The translations under genes were made by a program, and so were the position numbers. Below the pieces are notes generated by a model. The model made no database searches, was not told where the DNA came from, and worked only from the letters and a program-made list of their open reading frames with translations. From contig NW_024468547.1 of the NCBI RefSeq assembly GCF_001632365.1, positions 83,820 through 147,819 on the forward strand: a stretch of DNA of 64,000 nt, read 5' to 3'. Source of the DNA: Laetiporus sulphureus 93-53. Its lineage: Eukaryota; Basidiomycota; Agaricomycetes; Polyporales; Laetiporaceae. Positions 11,519 through 22,400 of the stretch are shown piece by piece. Position 1 is the first letter of the stretch, and the number at the start of each line of letters is the position of its first letter.

Positions 11519-13113
11519 ATGGCTCCTGTTAGAAACGGACGCGTTCTGTTTAACGAGATCCCTACCAGTAGATGGCAGTCACCTTTATTCATCATGAGAG
11601 CAAGTCTGACCATGATCCCCGTGGGCTCCCAGACCATCGACCTTGAGAATGCGCCCCTCGAGGGTGGTTTTCTCGTCAAGACTCTTGTGCTTTCCATCGA
11701 CCCGTACATAAGAAGCAGGATGCGCGACTCGAGCATCACAGGCTATTTGGTGCATATACATTGTAGCTGATCCTTGCTCGCTGACGGATGGGCGTACATC
11801 CGCGTAGCCTGCCTATCTCATTGGGCAGCTGTGAATAGTTTCATGTGCGTAGGGTTTCCTGTGTATGTTGACGTTGTTGTGCCAATATTAAACAATTTTT
11901 GGCATCGGTGTCGTGGTATGCTCTGAGAACCCATCTGTCAAGCCAGGCAACCACCTCTACGATTTTTACCATACGTATTAACGCGGTCATACTTTGTACA
12001 TCTTGTCATGATGTTTCCCCTTCGTATTGTATTGTTGCCGCCGCAATAGCCTTCCAAGAATACTTTGTTGCCAAGGATGCGAGTGTCTTCCACATGCTGG
12101 AGAATAAGGAGAAGCTTCCGTGGTCCATATACATTGGGGTCTTGGGCATGCCAGGTCCGTTCAATTCTTTTGGGGTCTCCTCTTTAAGCTAAATGAATGC
12201 CGACGTTTAGGTCAAACTGCGCATCACGGATGGAGGGAATTTGCTCATGCGAAGAAGGTAAGCCATTCACCAGCTCTTGACAAAGCTACAGGTGCTGATG
12301 TGATGTGATCGTGGCCAGGGAGACGTGGTGTTCGTTACTCCTGGAGGAGGTAATTAAATTCAACAGATGATGCGCATCGGTGAGTCTGATCATTGCTCAC
12401 CTACCTAGGTCCCATTGGGGCGTGAGCTTCATTCGCACGAACAGAAGCGTTCGTAAGAGTACTCATCAATCCTGCTTCTTTTTCACAGTACCGTGATCCA
12501 GCTTGCGAAAGCTGAGGGGCTTCAAGTCATCGCATCCGCTCATTCTGAGAACAAGATTGAGTTTATCTGTTCGATCGGTGCAGATGTCGCGTTCAACTAC
12601 AAAACGACGAAGGCGCTAGATGTGCTTCAGAAGAACGGCCCGATTAACATGTGAGTTACAAGTGGGGTCGAGCGCCGAGATCTGCTGACCAGTGATATAC
12701 AGCTATTGGGACAATGTAGGTGGTGAGACGCTCGAAGCGGCACTCGAAGCTGCTGCCGTTGGTGCTCGCTTCATCGTATGTCCGTCTTGTAACGCTTTCC
12801 TCCATCGCTGAACGGTGAGGTGTGTTAGGAATGCGGTATGATTTCGGCTTACACCGCCAGCGAGCCTTACATCGTGAAGAACCTCGTCCAGATCATCGCC
12901 AAGCAGCTGCGCGTCTCCGGATTCATCGTTACGTCTCTAGACGATAAATGGCTCGTGGACTTCCACAAGGAGTTTCCTCCCAAAGTTGCGAGCGACCAGA
13001 TCAAGTATAAGGAAGATGTCAGCAAGGGGCTCGAGTCGGCTGGTCAGGCAATCCTGGATGAGTTGACGGGGAAGAACAAGAAAAAATAGGTTATTTTGGT
13101 CACCAAGGAGTGA
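11519..13113 (+). pseudogene. Reductase copy 3, decayed
   Basis: Third tandem copy of the alkenal reductase-like gene. It starts MAPVRNGRVLFNEIPT like the others, but the segment equivalent to GYPDPSRTTVYDQ is missing, so the reading jumps near 11615 towards QTIDLENAPLEGGFLVKT. The glycine motif is altered (VTPGGGPIGATVIQLAKAEG), one helix reads SAHSENKIEFICSIG, and a TAG at 13087-13089 replaces a lysine codon so that the last eight or so residues (VILVTKE) are cut off. The homologous stop is at 13111-13113. Several splice sites persist. It may still be transcribed, since its promoter blocks are intact, but the protein is unlikely to be normal. Confidence 0.78.
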
Positions 13114-13133
13114 GTGTCTGGTCGGTTGGCGAT

Positions 13134-14049
13134 GTGAGGCCGCAGTGCGATGAATGGATGAAATGTATGAGTTAGCAGCAGTGTGTTTATTACAAATGTA
13201 GCTTGTAATATAAGCCTGAGATCACCTTAGGATCCGAAGTTCCGCATGATTGGCACATATATTGAGGTAGGTCAATTAATGAATACTGAATACTTCAGTC
13301 TGTTATATATCTTGAATGGTGTATGAGCGCGCGTTGGGCCTGTTACGATCGTCTGCACAAGTGTTAGTGCAGAAGAGCAGATTTTAAGTATTACCAACCA
13401 CTTTTTTTGCAGCAGATCCTTCAACGCACGGAACAAAAAAAAATTTAAAGGATGAGAAGTGTCATCAACATACGAATGCGAAATTTTAGACGCTCGCGTA
13501 TGCAGTTCGTTTTGTACTTTTATTATTTTCTTGACGACTGCTGCTGGACGCAGCTATTCCAGCATGATGCTTAAGGACATACTAAGCGACTTGCAAGATG
13601 TCATCTGCCTTTTCAGTACTTGGCCACTTTGCTTCATCTTAGACATTGTTCTTGCCCATCTCGACTTGGAGTTGAATTGCTGTCTCTGTCATCTTGCTCG
13701 GAGCTGTGTGTTGTCCATAAGATGCCAGTGATTTGCATAATCACTATTGAAAACATTGCCTTTGGAGGGCTCAGAGATCGATGTCGGTTATATCCACATC
13801 CCATGAAGACCGATAATAGTCCTTGTGAGATTCTTGCTCATTTTTGCATCTTTGAGTCAGTTGCAGGCTGAGTGGAACAATCTGGTTTCGGACAGTTCTA
13901 GAGGTCAGCAGGCATATCTTATGGTTTATCGGCGACAGGTGTCATGGCACCTGTCAGAACGAGTTGTGGTCAATTGGGACACGAAGCCTTACTGTGAAGA
14001 CAGGCCCGCGAAGGATGCTTCTTACTCCTTGGCTGTTAATCTCAGTTAT
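13134..14049 (+). pseudogene. Unrecognised ORF interrupted by the Copia insertion
   Basis: An open frame from about 13825 runs up to the left target duplication GTTAT (14045-14049). Skipping the Copia element and one copy of GTTAT, the same frame stays open at 26722 for 25 more codons to a TAG at 26797-26799. The readable stretch includes RRQVSWHLSERVVVNWDTKP and, across the junction, LSYASRCHKAFITVRKQ. I do not recognise a family, and it may be a chance frame. The remainder of 13134-13824 shows no supported gene. Confidence 0.3.
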
Positions 14050-14352
14050 TGTTGGAAGTCATACGGACTTTATGTCCAGTGGGACACGGACTTAGATGTT
14101 CTGCGCGCATTCACTTATGTAATCACATAGCCACAAGCGCGCTCGATCTTTTCCTGCTACCTCAGCACTCGCATCATACATCGAGGCTGAGGTAAGTACC
14201 TACTGGATTCCTTACATGCTTTTACTTATACACTGTAGTCACTCGTTCCTATGTGTCTACAGGTATTTATACAGCACTCGCATCATACATCAAGGCTGAG
14301 TCACTCGTTCCTATGTGTCTACAGCTCTCGGAAATTTTCACCTCAGACAATA
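14050..14352 (+). repeat. Copia 5' LTR
   Basis: It matches the 3' LTR at 26305-26716 but carries only one copy of an internal ~109 bp segment that is doubled in the 3' LTR. It contains an intron-like stretch starting GAG/GTAAGTACC and ending TGTGTCTACAG, plus a TATTTATA box near the centre. Confidence 0.85.
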
Positions 14353-14365
14353 GGTTATGAGCCCC
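14353..14365 (+). other. Copia primer-binding site
   Basis: The sequence GGTTATGAGCCCC directly after the LTR is complementary to the anticodon arm (GGGCTCATAACC) of eukaryotic initiator tRNA-Met. This resembles the half-tRNA priming known for Drosophila copia. The base pairing is visible here; priming itself is inference. Confidence 0.65.
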
Positions 14366-14504
14366 GCAGCTACACACTAACCTGTCCATTCATTCAAGCT
14401 TCCACTGTGCTCACACTCCTTAATTCTTCTCTCTTCGACCAGCACCCACACCAGCACCTCCTGCACCACAGTCTACACCTTCTCACTCCACACCCTCTCA
14501 CACC

Positions 14505-15356
14505 ATGTCCAAATCCGTCAAACTCTCTCTCGGCTCAAACTGCCTCTACGACATACCATTCCTCGAGGATGATGGAGCAAACTACCAGCAATGGAAGTTC
14601 CGTCTCGAGACGGTGCTACGCATCAGGAAACTCTGGAACATCACTCAGGGTAAGGAAGCTCGACCCGCAGATTCTGAATCTGACAAGCAGGCCGAATGGG
14701 ATGACAAGGATCAAGACGCAAAGGCGCAGATCATGCTCATGCTCAAAGACACGCCTCTGAGCGGCATCATGTACGAGAAGACGGCAAAGTCTGTATGGGA
14801 CAAACTCACCGCGCAGTATGAGGGGAAGGGGAAACAGACGATAGCACACCTCATTGGTGAGCTATTTCGTGGTACGCTCTCTGATGAGACTGGTATGGAG
14901 GCACAGCTTGACGGCATGGTCCAAAAGGCCAACACTCTGGCCACACTCGGACAGCCGCTTGAAGACTTGCTGATCGCAGTCGCCATGGTCATATTACTCT
15001 CCCCGTCCTATTCAGTACTTCACACCATCCTCATGTCAACGAGCGACAAGCTCACCATGGAGACAGTCACAAACCAGGTCCTTACTGAAGAGCGCGAATG
15101 CCTCAAGGAGGGATCGCAGCACGTGCTTGCCGCCAAGCTGTCAGGTATGCCATCAACATCGAAGTCGAATGGGAAGCAGCCGAAATCCAGCAAGAAGTGT
15201 GGCTATTGCCACAAGCTGAACCACACAGAAGAGGAGTGCCGAAAGAAGAAGAGAGATGGGGAGAAGCAGGAGGAGGAAGAGGGTAGCGATGACAGTGAAG
15301 ACCTTGCGGTGAAGGTCGCGTCCACCTGGGGTACCACAGTGTCCCCCATCCTCTGA
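14505..15356 (+). CDS. Copia Gag (UBN2-type) with CCHC zinc knuckle
   Basis: Capsid/nucleocapsid-like protein of the Copia element, 283 codons to the TGA at 15354-15356. The N-terminal part (NYQQWKFRLETVLRIRKLWN, then VWDKLTAQYEGKGKQT) follows the usual Copia Gag pattern. A zinc knuckle CGYCHKLNHTEEEC lies near residues 226-239, followed by a lysine- and glutamate-rich tail. The frame continues past the TGA without shift into a DSGA protease, so this stop is more likely a later mutation (CGA to TGA) than the natural end of Gag. Confidence 0.85.
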   Translation: MSKSVKLSLGSNCLYDIPFLEDDGANYQQWKFRLETVLRIRKLWNITQGKEARPADSESDKQAEWDDKDQDAKAQIMLMLKDTPLSGIMYEKTAKSVWDKLTAQYEGKGKQTIAHLIGELFRGTLSDETGMEAQLDGMVQKANTLATLGQPLEDLLIAVAMVILLSPSYSVLHTILMSTSDKLTMETVTNQVLTEERECLKEGSQHVLAAKLSGMPSTSKSNGKQPKSSKKCGYCHKLNHTEEECRKKKRDGEKQEEEEGSDDSEDLAVKVASTWGTTVSPIL

Positions 15357-15557
15357 CTGTTCATCGCCCACGTGCTCACGCAGTGCAGCCTACCCACCAA
15401 CCATTGGATTCTCGACTCAGGTGCAACGGCATTCATGAGTTCATGCCGTGACTGGTTCTTTCAATTCACGAACCTTACCTCACCGAAGCGCGTTTGGCTC
15501 GGAGATGGACGGTGCATTCATGCAGAAGGTATCGGTCAAATCTATATCGATTTAGCC
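15357..15557 (+). pseudogene. Copia protease fragment
   Basis: Same frame as gag. The aspartic protease signature WILDSGATAFMSS is followed by VWLGDGRCIHAEGIGQIYID. The frame is cut at 15557 by the Ty3/Gypsy insertion and resumes at 24641. Confidence 0.8.
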
Positions 15558-16264
15558 TGTCACAAACCGTAATGTTTCACATTATTTTATTGCTCGCTTT
15601 GTGATCACGTGACTACCCACGTGCTCACTCACGTGTATATCTTGAAGCGCACATATCACGTGCTAAAAGCCTAGACCTCATACGTCATAGATAAGGGACT
15701 AACTACTTTGCCTAAAAGATAAGGCGCCATATCCGAAGACACAAAACCCGGTCACTTATCCACCAATAGGATAAGCTCCTGCAACACCGTGAGACACGGA
15801 GCTCTGCTACCTGGGAAGGTGGTCCTATAGTTAGAGTAGTTATGCTCAGCAGGCATTGCCCGCTGACTCTGTAGCCGCATGGCAAGGTCTCATAATAGCC
15901 TCGTACGACTTCGTAGATTAATGCTATTGGCTTATATCAAGATAGCTCACAGGTAACACCGAGCTTCGCCTATATTTAGAACATGTGCTGAGTCAACGTT
16001 CACATGGACCCACTGTAGGTGTGTCCATGGTCCTGGTAGACAGTGTATCAGGGGTCTGACCCTGCTTGTATATATACTGGGCTCGTCTGGGTTTACACCC
16101 CCAGACTTATCTACCTTCGTCAATACTCGATACTCTTGACTGCTACTGTGACTTCCCCTACAAGTCCAGTATGCCTCTTATAGTCTGCGACATCTGCCAC
16201 TTCGACTCAGTCATCTATGCAAGTAAGACTTCAGACTTCGCCTCGTATTTGGGTCTTCGTGACA
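15558..16264 (+). repeat. Gypsy 1 5' LTR (707 bp)
   Basis: Starts TGTCACAAACCG and ends CTTCGTGACA, giving a perfect 6 bp terminal inverted repeat. A TATATATA box at about 16067 is the likely promoter. It has a ~26 bp segment near 15779-15804 that is absent from the 3' LTR; most other differences are transitions. Confidence 0.9.
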
Positions 16265-16317
16265 TTTAGATAAGTCTGCTAATTACGCCTGTAGTGCCCC
16301 GCACACAGCGCATCTGA

Positions 16318-17043
16318 TCTTTCGGCGTCCACCTGCACGATAGCAGTGTTATATCTTCACCTGATGTTCCATCAGTCGCTGACTCTACCCGTGTAAGCCG
16401 CACTTTGCAGCATACCCGAGAAGTTGGTACTATCTGCCAACCTCGAAGCCAAACACCGGACGAATTCTATCACCTAGCACTATTGCCAGGGACCGACTTC
16501 ATACCAGAGGACTTCGAAGAGAAGGAGCAGAAGAATCAGGAAGTTCTTCATGCTCGATACCCTAGGCCAGGACATATAGGCACAGAGGGGCGACCACCGC
16601 GTTCATATCGAGAACACTTTTCACCATCCACAGCTTCCAGAGTACTCGGCAGGGGACCCATCACCGATGTCACCCTCGGAAATGAGTACAGCGGATTTAG
16701 ATATATTCCGCCTATAGCCCTTACTGTTATCAGCACGTCTCGCATCATCGGCACTCTCCATCAAATTCGCATCCTTACCACCAAGCGATATGCACGCAAG
16801 CTCGAAAAAAAAGACCTCAACCATCTTTCGGAAGTCATCAGAGGACTCGAAGGGGTTAAGTGGACAGTCGCCGCTTACGCACTATCTATGGTACATCAAG
16901 CCATAGTTAAGGAGTTCTGTGACTTCGTCGGATACCGAAAGAAGCAGAAAGGGTCTGTCAAGCAGCTGGTAAAGGAGATATATGAGAAGTTTGAATTGGG
17001 AGTAGCAAGAGTCGGACCAAGTGCGATAGCAGTTACTGTATAA
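16318..17043 (+). CDS. Gypsy 1 upstream ORF A, unknown function
   Basis: Open for about 242 codons between the 5' LTR and gag, ending TAA at 17041-17043. No ATG lies near its beginning; the first in-frame methionine is far downstream in LSMVHQAIVKEF. Expression would need a non-AUG start or splicing from an upstream exon. The C-terminal third (LEKKDLNHLSEVIRGLEGVK, then KQKGSVKQLVKEIYEKFEL) looks helical and charged. I recognise no domain. An ORF in the same position in Gypsy 2 has a loosely similar C-terminal helical part. Confidence 0.5.
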   Translation, partial: SFGVHLHDSSVISSPDVPSVADSTRVSRTLQHTREVGTICQPRSQTPDEFYHLALLPGTDFIPEDFEEKEQKNQEVLHARYPRPGHIGTEGRPPRSYREHFSPSTASRVLGRGPITDVTLGNEYSGFRYIPPIALTVISTSRIIGTLHQIRILTTKRYARKLEKKDLNHLSEVIRGLEGVKWTVAAYALSMVHQAIVKEFCDFVGYRKKQKGSVKQLVKEIYEKFELGVARVGPSAIAVTV

Positions 17044-17050
17044 CTTGCAC

Positions 17051-17797
17051 ATGGAAAACTTTGCTTTTGGGTTTGAAACCACACCAATTAGAACGGCCGC
17101 AGAAACACTTGCCAAAGTTCCAGGACCAAAACTAGAAAGAGCAAGAATAGCCTTCGATCGATACTATCGTCGCACAGGGACCAATTTCTTCGATAACTAC
17201 ACCGTTGAATTCATCCTCATCCCCTTCAATCAGTGGCACAACGCTGTCATTCGTGAAACCACCCTCATAACCTCACTAGAACGAATCTACGAAGATTGGT
17301 TCGAGTGGCTAGAGCTTATTGAGGAAGCACTGGACACGCTTGATGAGGAGGACGAAGAAGGGGAGGAACGACAAAGAATAGAGGACGAGGAGATTCAGGA
17401 CCGGCTTCGAAGGATCGAAGCCCAGATCGATCAGCTGGAACAGGAGCATCAGTTAAATTCATACACCTACAATCTCCTGGTATCCAGTATTCGCACAAGG
17501 CGGTCACAGGCCACACTAGCGGGGATCACTAACTCCCTCGACAACATCCTCGACTACAATTGGGAAGAACACCACGAAAGACATTCACTTTCTCCTGAAT
17601 TTAATCTCAATTGGAATTCATTGTGCGAGGAAATAAACGATCGAGGAGAGCAGAGATACCCACCAATTCCGACACCCTTTAGGCAAAACCCAGCCTATTA
17701 CGAGGAAGAAGACGAAGAATCTAGCGACGGGTCAAGGATATCTGAACCCGAATCGTACAATTCTTGGGAAAGAACATCCGAAGATTCTAGGGGTTAA
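17051..17797 (+). CDS. Gypsy 1 upstream ORF B, acidic coiled-coil protein
   Basis: Begins with ATG only 7 nt after the stop of ORF A and runs about 248 codons to TAA. The start is MENFAFGFETTPIRTAAETL. The middle is strongly acidic with a probable coiled coil (RIEDEEIQDRLRRIEAQIDQ and following). The end is rich in acidic residues, serine and proline. No domain is recognised. It could be an accessory or structural protein, or an N-terminal extension once joined to Gag, since the gag frame is open for about 46 codons upstream of its first ATG. Confidence 0.5.
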   Translation: MENFAFGFETTPIRTAAETLAKVPGPKLERARIAFDRYYRRTGTNFFDNYTVEFILIPFNQWHNAVIRETTLITSLERIYEDWFEWLELIEEALDTLDEEDEEGEERQRIEDEEIQDRLRRIEAQIDQLEQEHQLNSYTYNLLVSSIRTRRSQATLAGITNSLDNILDYNWEEHHERHSLSPEFNLNWNSLCEEINDRGEQRYPPIPTPFRQNPAYYEEEDEESSDGSRISEPESYNSWERTSEDSRG

Positions 17798-18002
17798 AAA
17801 ACTGTGAATGAGCTACAGCTTAACCGGTAATAGCACCTACTCATCTTCATCATCATGATCATCCTTGTCGAAATTGGAATCTTTTGGCCGTGGACAAACA
17901 TTTCAAACACCACCAGAAGAGGAACCTTCAACCTCTTCACAAGTTATCACATCCTCAATCGCACAGCTGCAATTACCTTCACCCATACCTCCGACACACA
18001 CT

Positions 18003-19346
18003 ATGTCTCTGATGAATCAATCCGGTTCACTGAATGCCACGTATGTGGCAGTGTACAATGATTTCGTCGCAAATGTCCCAGCAGACATTACGGGAGCTGC
18101 AAGGGATTGGCTGCTAGCAACACACTCTCAGTCGCTGTTCAGTCAACAACAGCTAGGTCAGAGTGTAATTGACCTAGAAACCAGGCAGCGAGTGGTACTC
18201 GATGCCAACACCGCTGAAATAACCCTGCTAAGACTAGCCATTCAAGGCTTGCAAGCAGGGCAAGCGGCAGCAGCCCCTCCAATACCTCCAGCCGCAACCC
18301 TACCAAAGCAGAAAATTGCTCCACCTGAGAAATTCTCGGGTCATGGCACTCCAAAGATAAAAGAATGGCTCGAACAGGTCTATCTATACCTGGACGATGT
18401 TGTGGACGAGCAGCTTCACATAAAGCTGTCTCTGTCATATCTGAAAGGAGATGCCCATGACTACATGGACAATTATTACACTTTGGTACAAACAAATTCT
18501 CTGCTCGGGATGTGGGCCGACTTTGTCAACTGGCTCACTACATCGTATGACACCAAGGACAAGCCGCGAGAGGCACGGCTTGAGGTTGAGCACCTTACCA
18601 AGAATCCCTGGACAGACATGTCCAAATTTGCCAAAAATTTCAAGAAGTGGGCCAACAAGTCTAACTTATCCGACGTGGACCTCATTGAAAAGATCCGCCG
18701 CATCACGCCCGACAAAATCCTGCAAGTACATGCGGGAACTGACGAGGTGCAGTGGCCTACTACATGGGAGGCTTACCTCGACTGGGACTTAGATATTGAA
18801 CGTCGCATGAAGCGTACGTTCACTACCTCAAGCTCGAGGAAAGACCCCGACACCATGCAAGTAGACGAGGTAAAAAACAAAGGCAAGGGAAAGGGGAAAG
18901 CGTCAACCAAGGGGGAAGTCAATGCTACGGACAAGAAAACATCCGTATGCAAATATTGCAAGAAGGAGAGGAAGTATGGTCACCGCTGCGAAGAATATAA
19001 GAAAGCGATGATCAAGGAGGGCAAATGGAAGGAAAGGGAAGGAGGCAGAGGAACGAAAGGGTCCGGACCAGCGATGCAACGTCAAAAGAAATATAAGACG
19101 GTTGTCAGGCGCATCGAGATGCAGGTCACGGATGATGAAGAGGAGGGGGCAGAATCGTCGAGACTCGCAGTGGCGCGAATTCGCGAAGTAGTCACTGATG
19201 ACGAGGAAGAGACTGACCTCGAGATGCTAGCACATCTCGAGGCCAAATATCCTCACTTACGCTTGACGTCCTCGGAGCCTGACACGCTCCAGGCAAACAA
19301 ACCAGCCACATCACGGCTGTCGTCTTTTTGGCAGGGAGCACTGTAA
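18003..19346 (+). CDS. Gypsy 1 Gag
   Basis: First ATG is at 18003 (MSLMNQSGSLNATYVAVYND); the frame is open from 17859. The retrotransposon Gag core is PPEKFSGHGTPKIKEWLEQV, then LSLSYLKGDAHDYM, then FVNWLTTSYDTKD. Near the end a cysteine/histidine cluster, CKYCKKERKYGHRC, stands where a zinc knuckle is expected. It ends in TAA (19344-19346). The following pol lies in another frame, starting with ATG at 19430, so frameshifting or reinitiation would be needed. Confidence 0.8.
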   Translation: MSLMNQSGSLNATYVAVYNDFVANVPADITGAARDWLLATHSQSLFSQQQLGQSVIDLETRQRVVLDANTAEITLLRLAIQGLQAGQAAAAPPIPPAATLPKQKIAPPEKFSGHGTPKIKEWLEQVYLYLDDVVDEQLHIKLSLSYLKGDAHDYMDNYYTLVQTNSLLGMWADFVNWLTTSYDTKDKPREARLEVEHLTKNPWTDMSKFAKNFKKWANKSNLSDVDLIEKIRRITPDKILQVHAGTDEVQWPTTWEAYLDWDLDIERRMKRTFTTSSSRKDPDTMQVDEVKNKGKGKGKASTKGEVNATDKKTSVCKYCKKERKYGHRCEEYKKAMIKEGKWKEREGGRGTKGSGPAMQRQKKYKTVVRRIEMQVTDDEEEGAESSRLAVARIREVVTDDEEETDLEMLAHLEAKYPHLRLTSSEPDTLQANKPATSRLSSFWQGAL

Positions 19347-19429
19347 TGCGCGAAACAGTGACATCCCCTGGTGCCAATAATTTTTCTGATATCCATCTCT
19401 GTAACCCAGCGAGGTCAAACTGAGGGCAT

Positions 19430-22400
19430 ATGTCATCTACAAATATGTATATTAACCACGTTCCTGAAGATGTGATGGTACAAAATAGCTCCTCTACCAA
19501 ATCCATTTTTAATTTACCTGTGGAACTGTGGGTATCAGGAAAAGCAGTACGCGCTGAGGCCCTAGTGGATTCAGGAGCATATTCAATCTTTGTGAACAAG
19601 AAGTTCGTTAGGGAACACAGATTGAATTTTCATAAGCTGAAAATTCCATACAACGTCTATAACACAGACGGATCAATCAACAAAGACGGTCAGATCTTAT
19701 ATTATCTTCGAGCCTATCTAAAGGTCGGAGATCACGGGTCGACTCATCGTTGCCTTGTCACCAATTTAGGCGATAAGGATATGATCCTCAGGATGACATA
19801 CTTACATATGCATAACCCAGAAATTGACTGGAAATCTGGTCAATGGAAGTTTACCAGGTGCCCTGAATCGTGTACCATTAACGGGTCGTGTAAAAAATTT
19901 ATACAAAGAGTATCTCAAGAAGAGACAGAGGAACTTCTTGATGAGGAAGGTTGCGATGAACAGCCAGTTCCACACCAAGCAAAGGAAGGAGGAGGTGATG
20001 AGAACAAGTTCATCAACTGGGTCGAACTAGAAGACCCAGAAGCCGAAAAAATAGCCCGTCTGGTAATGGCAATTACCGACACGGGGAAATGGACAGATGA
20101 AGAGGACAAAGAAACCGCGGATTACAAGGATTGGTCGAAACATGTTCCAAAGCATTTGCACGCTTATGGAGATGTATTCTCGAAAAAGGCTAGTGAGTGA
20201 ATGCCAACACATAAAGCCTATGACCATTCCATCGAATTCGAAAAAGGTGCACCTCTTCCAAGACCTGCAAAGGGGTATCCTTTGAGCCCCGCCGAGCGAA
20301 ACTCACTCGATTCATGGATCGATGAGCAGTTGGCAAAAGGTTACATCAGAAAATCAAAGAGCCCAGTAGCCGCTTCCGTATTCTTCGTAAAAAAGAAGGA
20401 TGGAACTCTACGACTGGTGCAGGATTATCGTAAACTCAACGAAATCACCACAAAGAACCGTTTTCCTATTCCTCGAATTGCCGACCTTATTGATCAACTC
20501 TCTAAGGCCTCCATATTTACTAAATTGGATCTTCGATGGGGATATAATAATGTCCGCATTAAAGAGGGAGATGAATGGAAAACTGCCTTTACCACGCATC
20601 GTGGTCTTTTTGAGGCGAATGTTATGTTCTTTGGGTTCTGCAATGCACCAGCCACGTTCCAAGCGATGATGAACGAGATCTTAAAGGATCTAATTCTTGA
20701 AGGCCATGTAGTGGTCTATCTCGATGATATACTCATCTTCACGGATGATATATCAATGCATCGCAAGTTAACCAAGGAAGTGCTCAAGCGTCTCCGGGAT
20801 AACGATTTGTTTGCTAAGCCAGAAAAGTGCTTCTTCGAACAATCGTCTATCGAATATCTTGGGATGATAATTTCTAAAGGCTCTGTATTGATGGACCAAT
20901 CCAAAGTCAAAGCTGTATTGGAATGGCCTGCACCGACAAAAGTCAAACAAGTACAGGCATTCCTAGGCTTCGCCAATTTTTATAGGCGCTTCATCAAAGA
21001 CTTTGCGAAAATCGCCAAGCCACTTAACATGCTGACCAAGAAATCTCAGGAATGGATCTGGAGTGATGCAGCGCAACAAGCCTATGAATCACTCAAGGAA
21101 GCCTTTGTAATGGCTCCAATCCTTAAAATACCTGAAGATAACAAGCCCTTTAGGTTAGAAACAGACTCGTCCAATTTCGCCACTGGTGCTGTTCTAGAAC
21201 AACTGTCAGATGATGGATTATATCATCCTGTCACCTATTACTCCAAGTCCCTAAACGAGCATGAACGTAATTATAAAATTTACGATAAGGAAATGCTTGC
21301 CATCATTCGAGCACTCGAAGAATGGAGACACTATTTGGAGGGACACCCCAAAGTTGTTCAGATCATATCGGATCACCAGAACCTCACGTATTTCAAGTCA
21401 GCACAAAAGTTAACCCGCCGGCAAGCAAGATGGTCACTATATCTGACCCATTTCAACATTAATCTGCAGCACCAACCTGGAACAACCATGCTGTGTGCAG
21501 ATCCTCTGTCCAGGAGACCAAATCATGAAGAGGGGGTAGAGCACGACAACCGCTCAAAAACAATGCTAAAGCCCGAATATTTTGCCATACGAGCAATGCA
21601 ACCCTCACATGAGGCTCTGATAGATGATGACAGACTCCTTACCAGGATCAAAGAAGCACTAAAAGATGACGAGGTGACCAAAGGTTACAAAGAACTACTC
21701 AAGAAAGGAGAAAGGGAGTTCTCAAAGGGACTCGAAGACTGGAACTTTGAAGATGGACTATTGCTTTATCGAGGAAAAGTTTACGTACCCAAGACAGACA
21801 AAGAGGAATCACTAAGGCACGAGGTACTCAAAATACACCATGACTTACCATCCGCCGGACACCCTGGCAGGTGGAAGACATATGAGTACCTATTCCGGAA
21901 CTATTGGTGGCCTCAAATGACGTATTATGTCAAAAGATATGTTTCGGCATGCAAAACATGCCAAAGAAACAAGAATATCAACAAGCCACTGTATGGTCCC
22001 TTACAGCCCAACGACATACCAGAACATCCATGGGATATTATAATGGTAGACCTTATCACTCAGTTGCCAAAGTCAGACAAACACAATGCAATCTGTGTTG
22101 TGGTGGATAGATTTAGCAAACGTGCTCACTTTTACCCGATCACCAATGAATTTTCGGCAAAGGATTTAGCGCACCTCATGTATGAATGTGTGTGGACCCA
22201 GCATGGTCTTCCTAGCCAAATCATCAGTGATCAGGGACCACAATTCACTAGTAAACTATTTCAAGAATGGTGCGAATTGTTGAACATCAAATCATCCATG
22301 TCAACGGCCTACCATCTGCAAACAGATGGACAAACGGAGAGAGTCAACCAATCTCTGGAACAGTACTTACGCTGTTATTGCAACTATCATTCGAATGACT

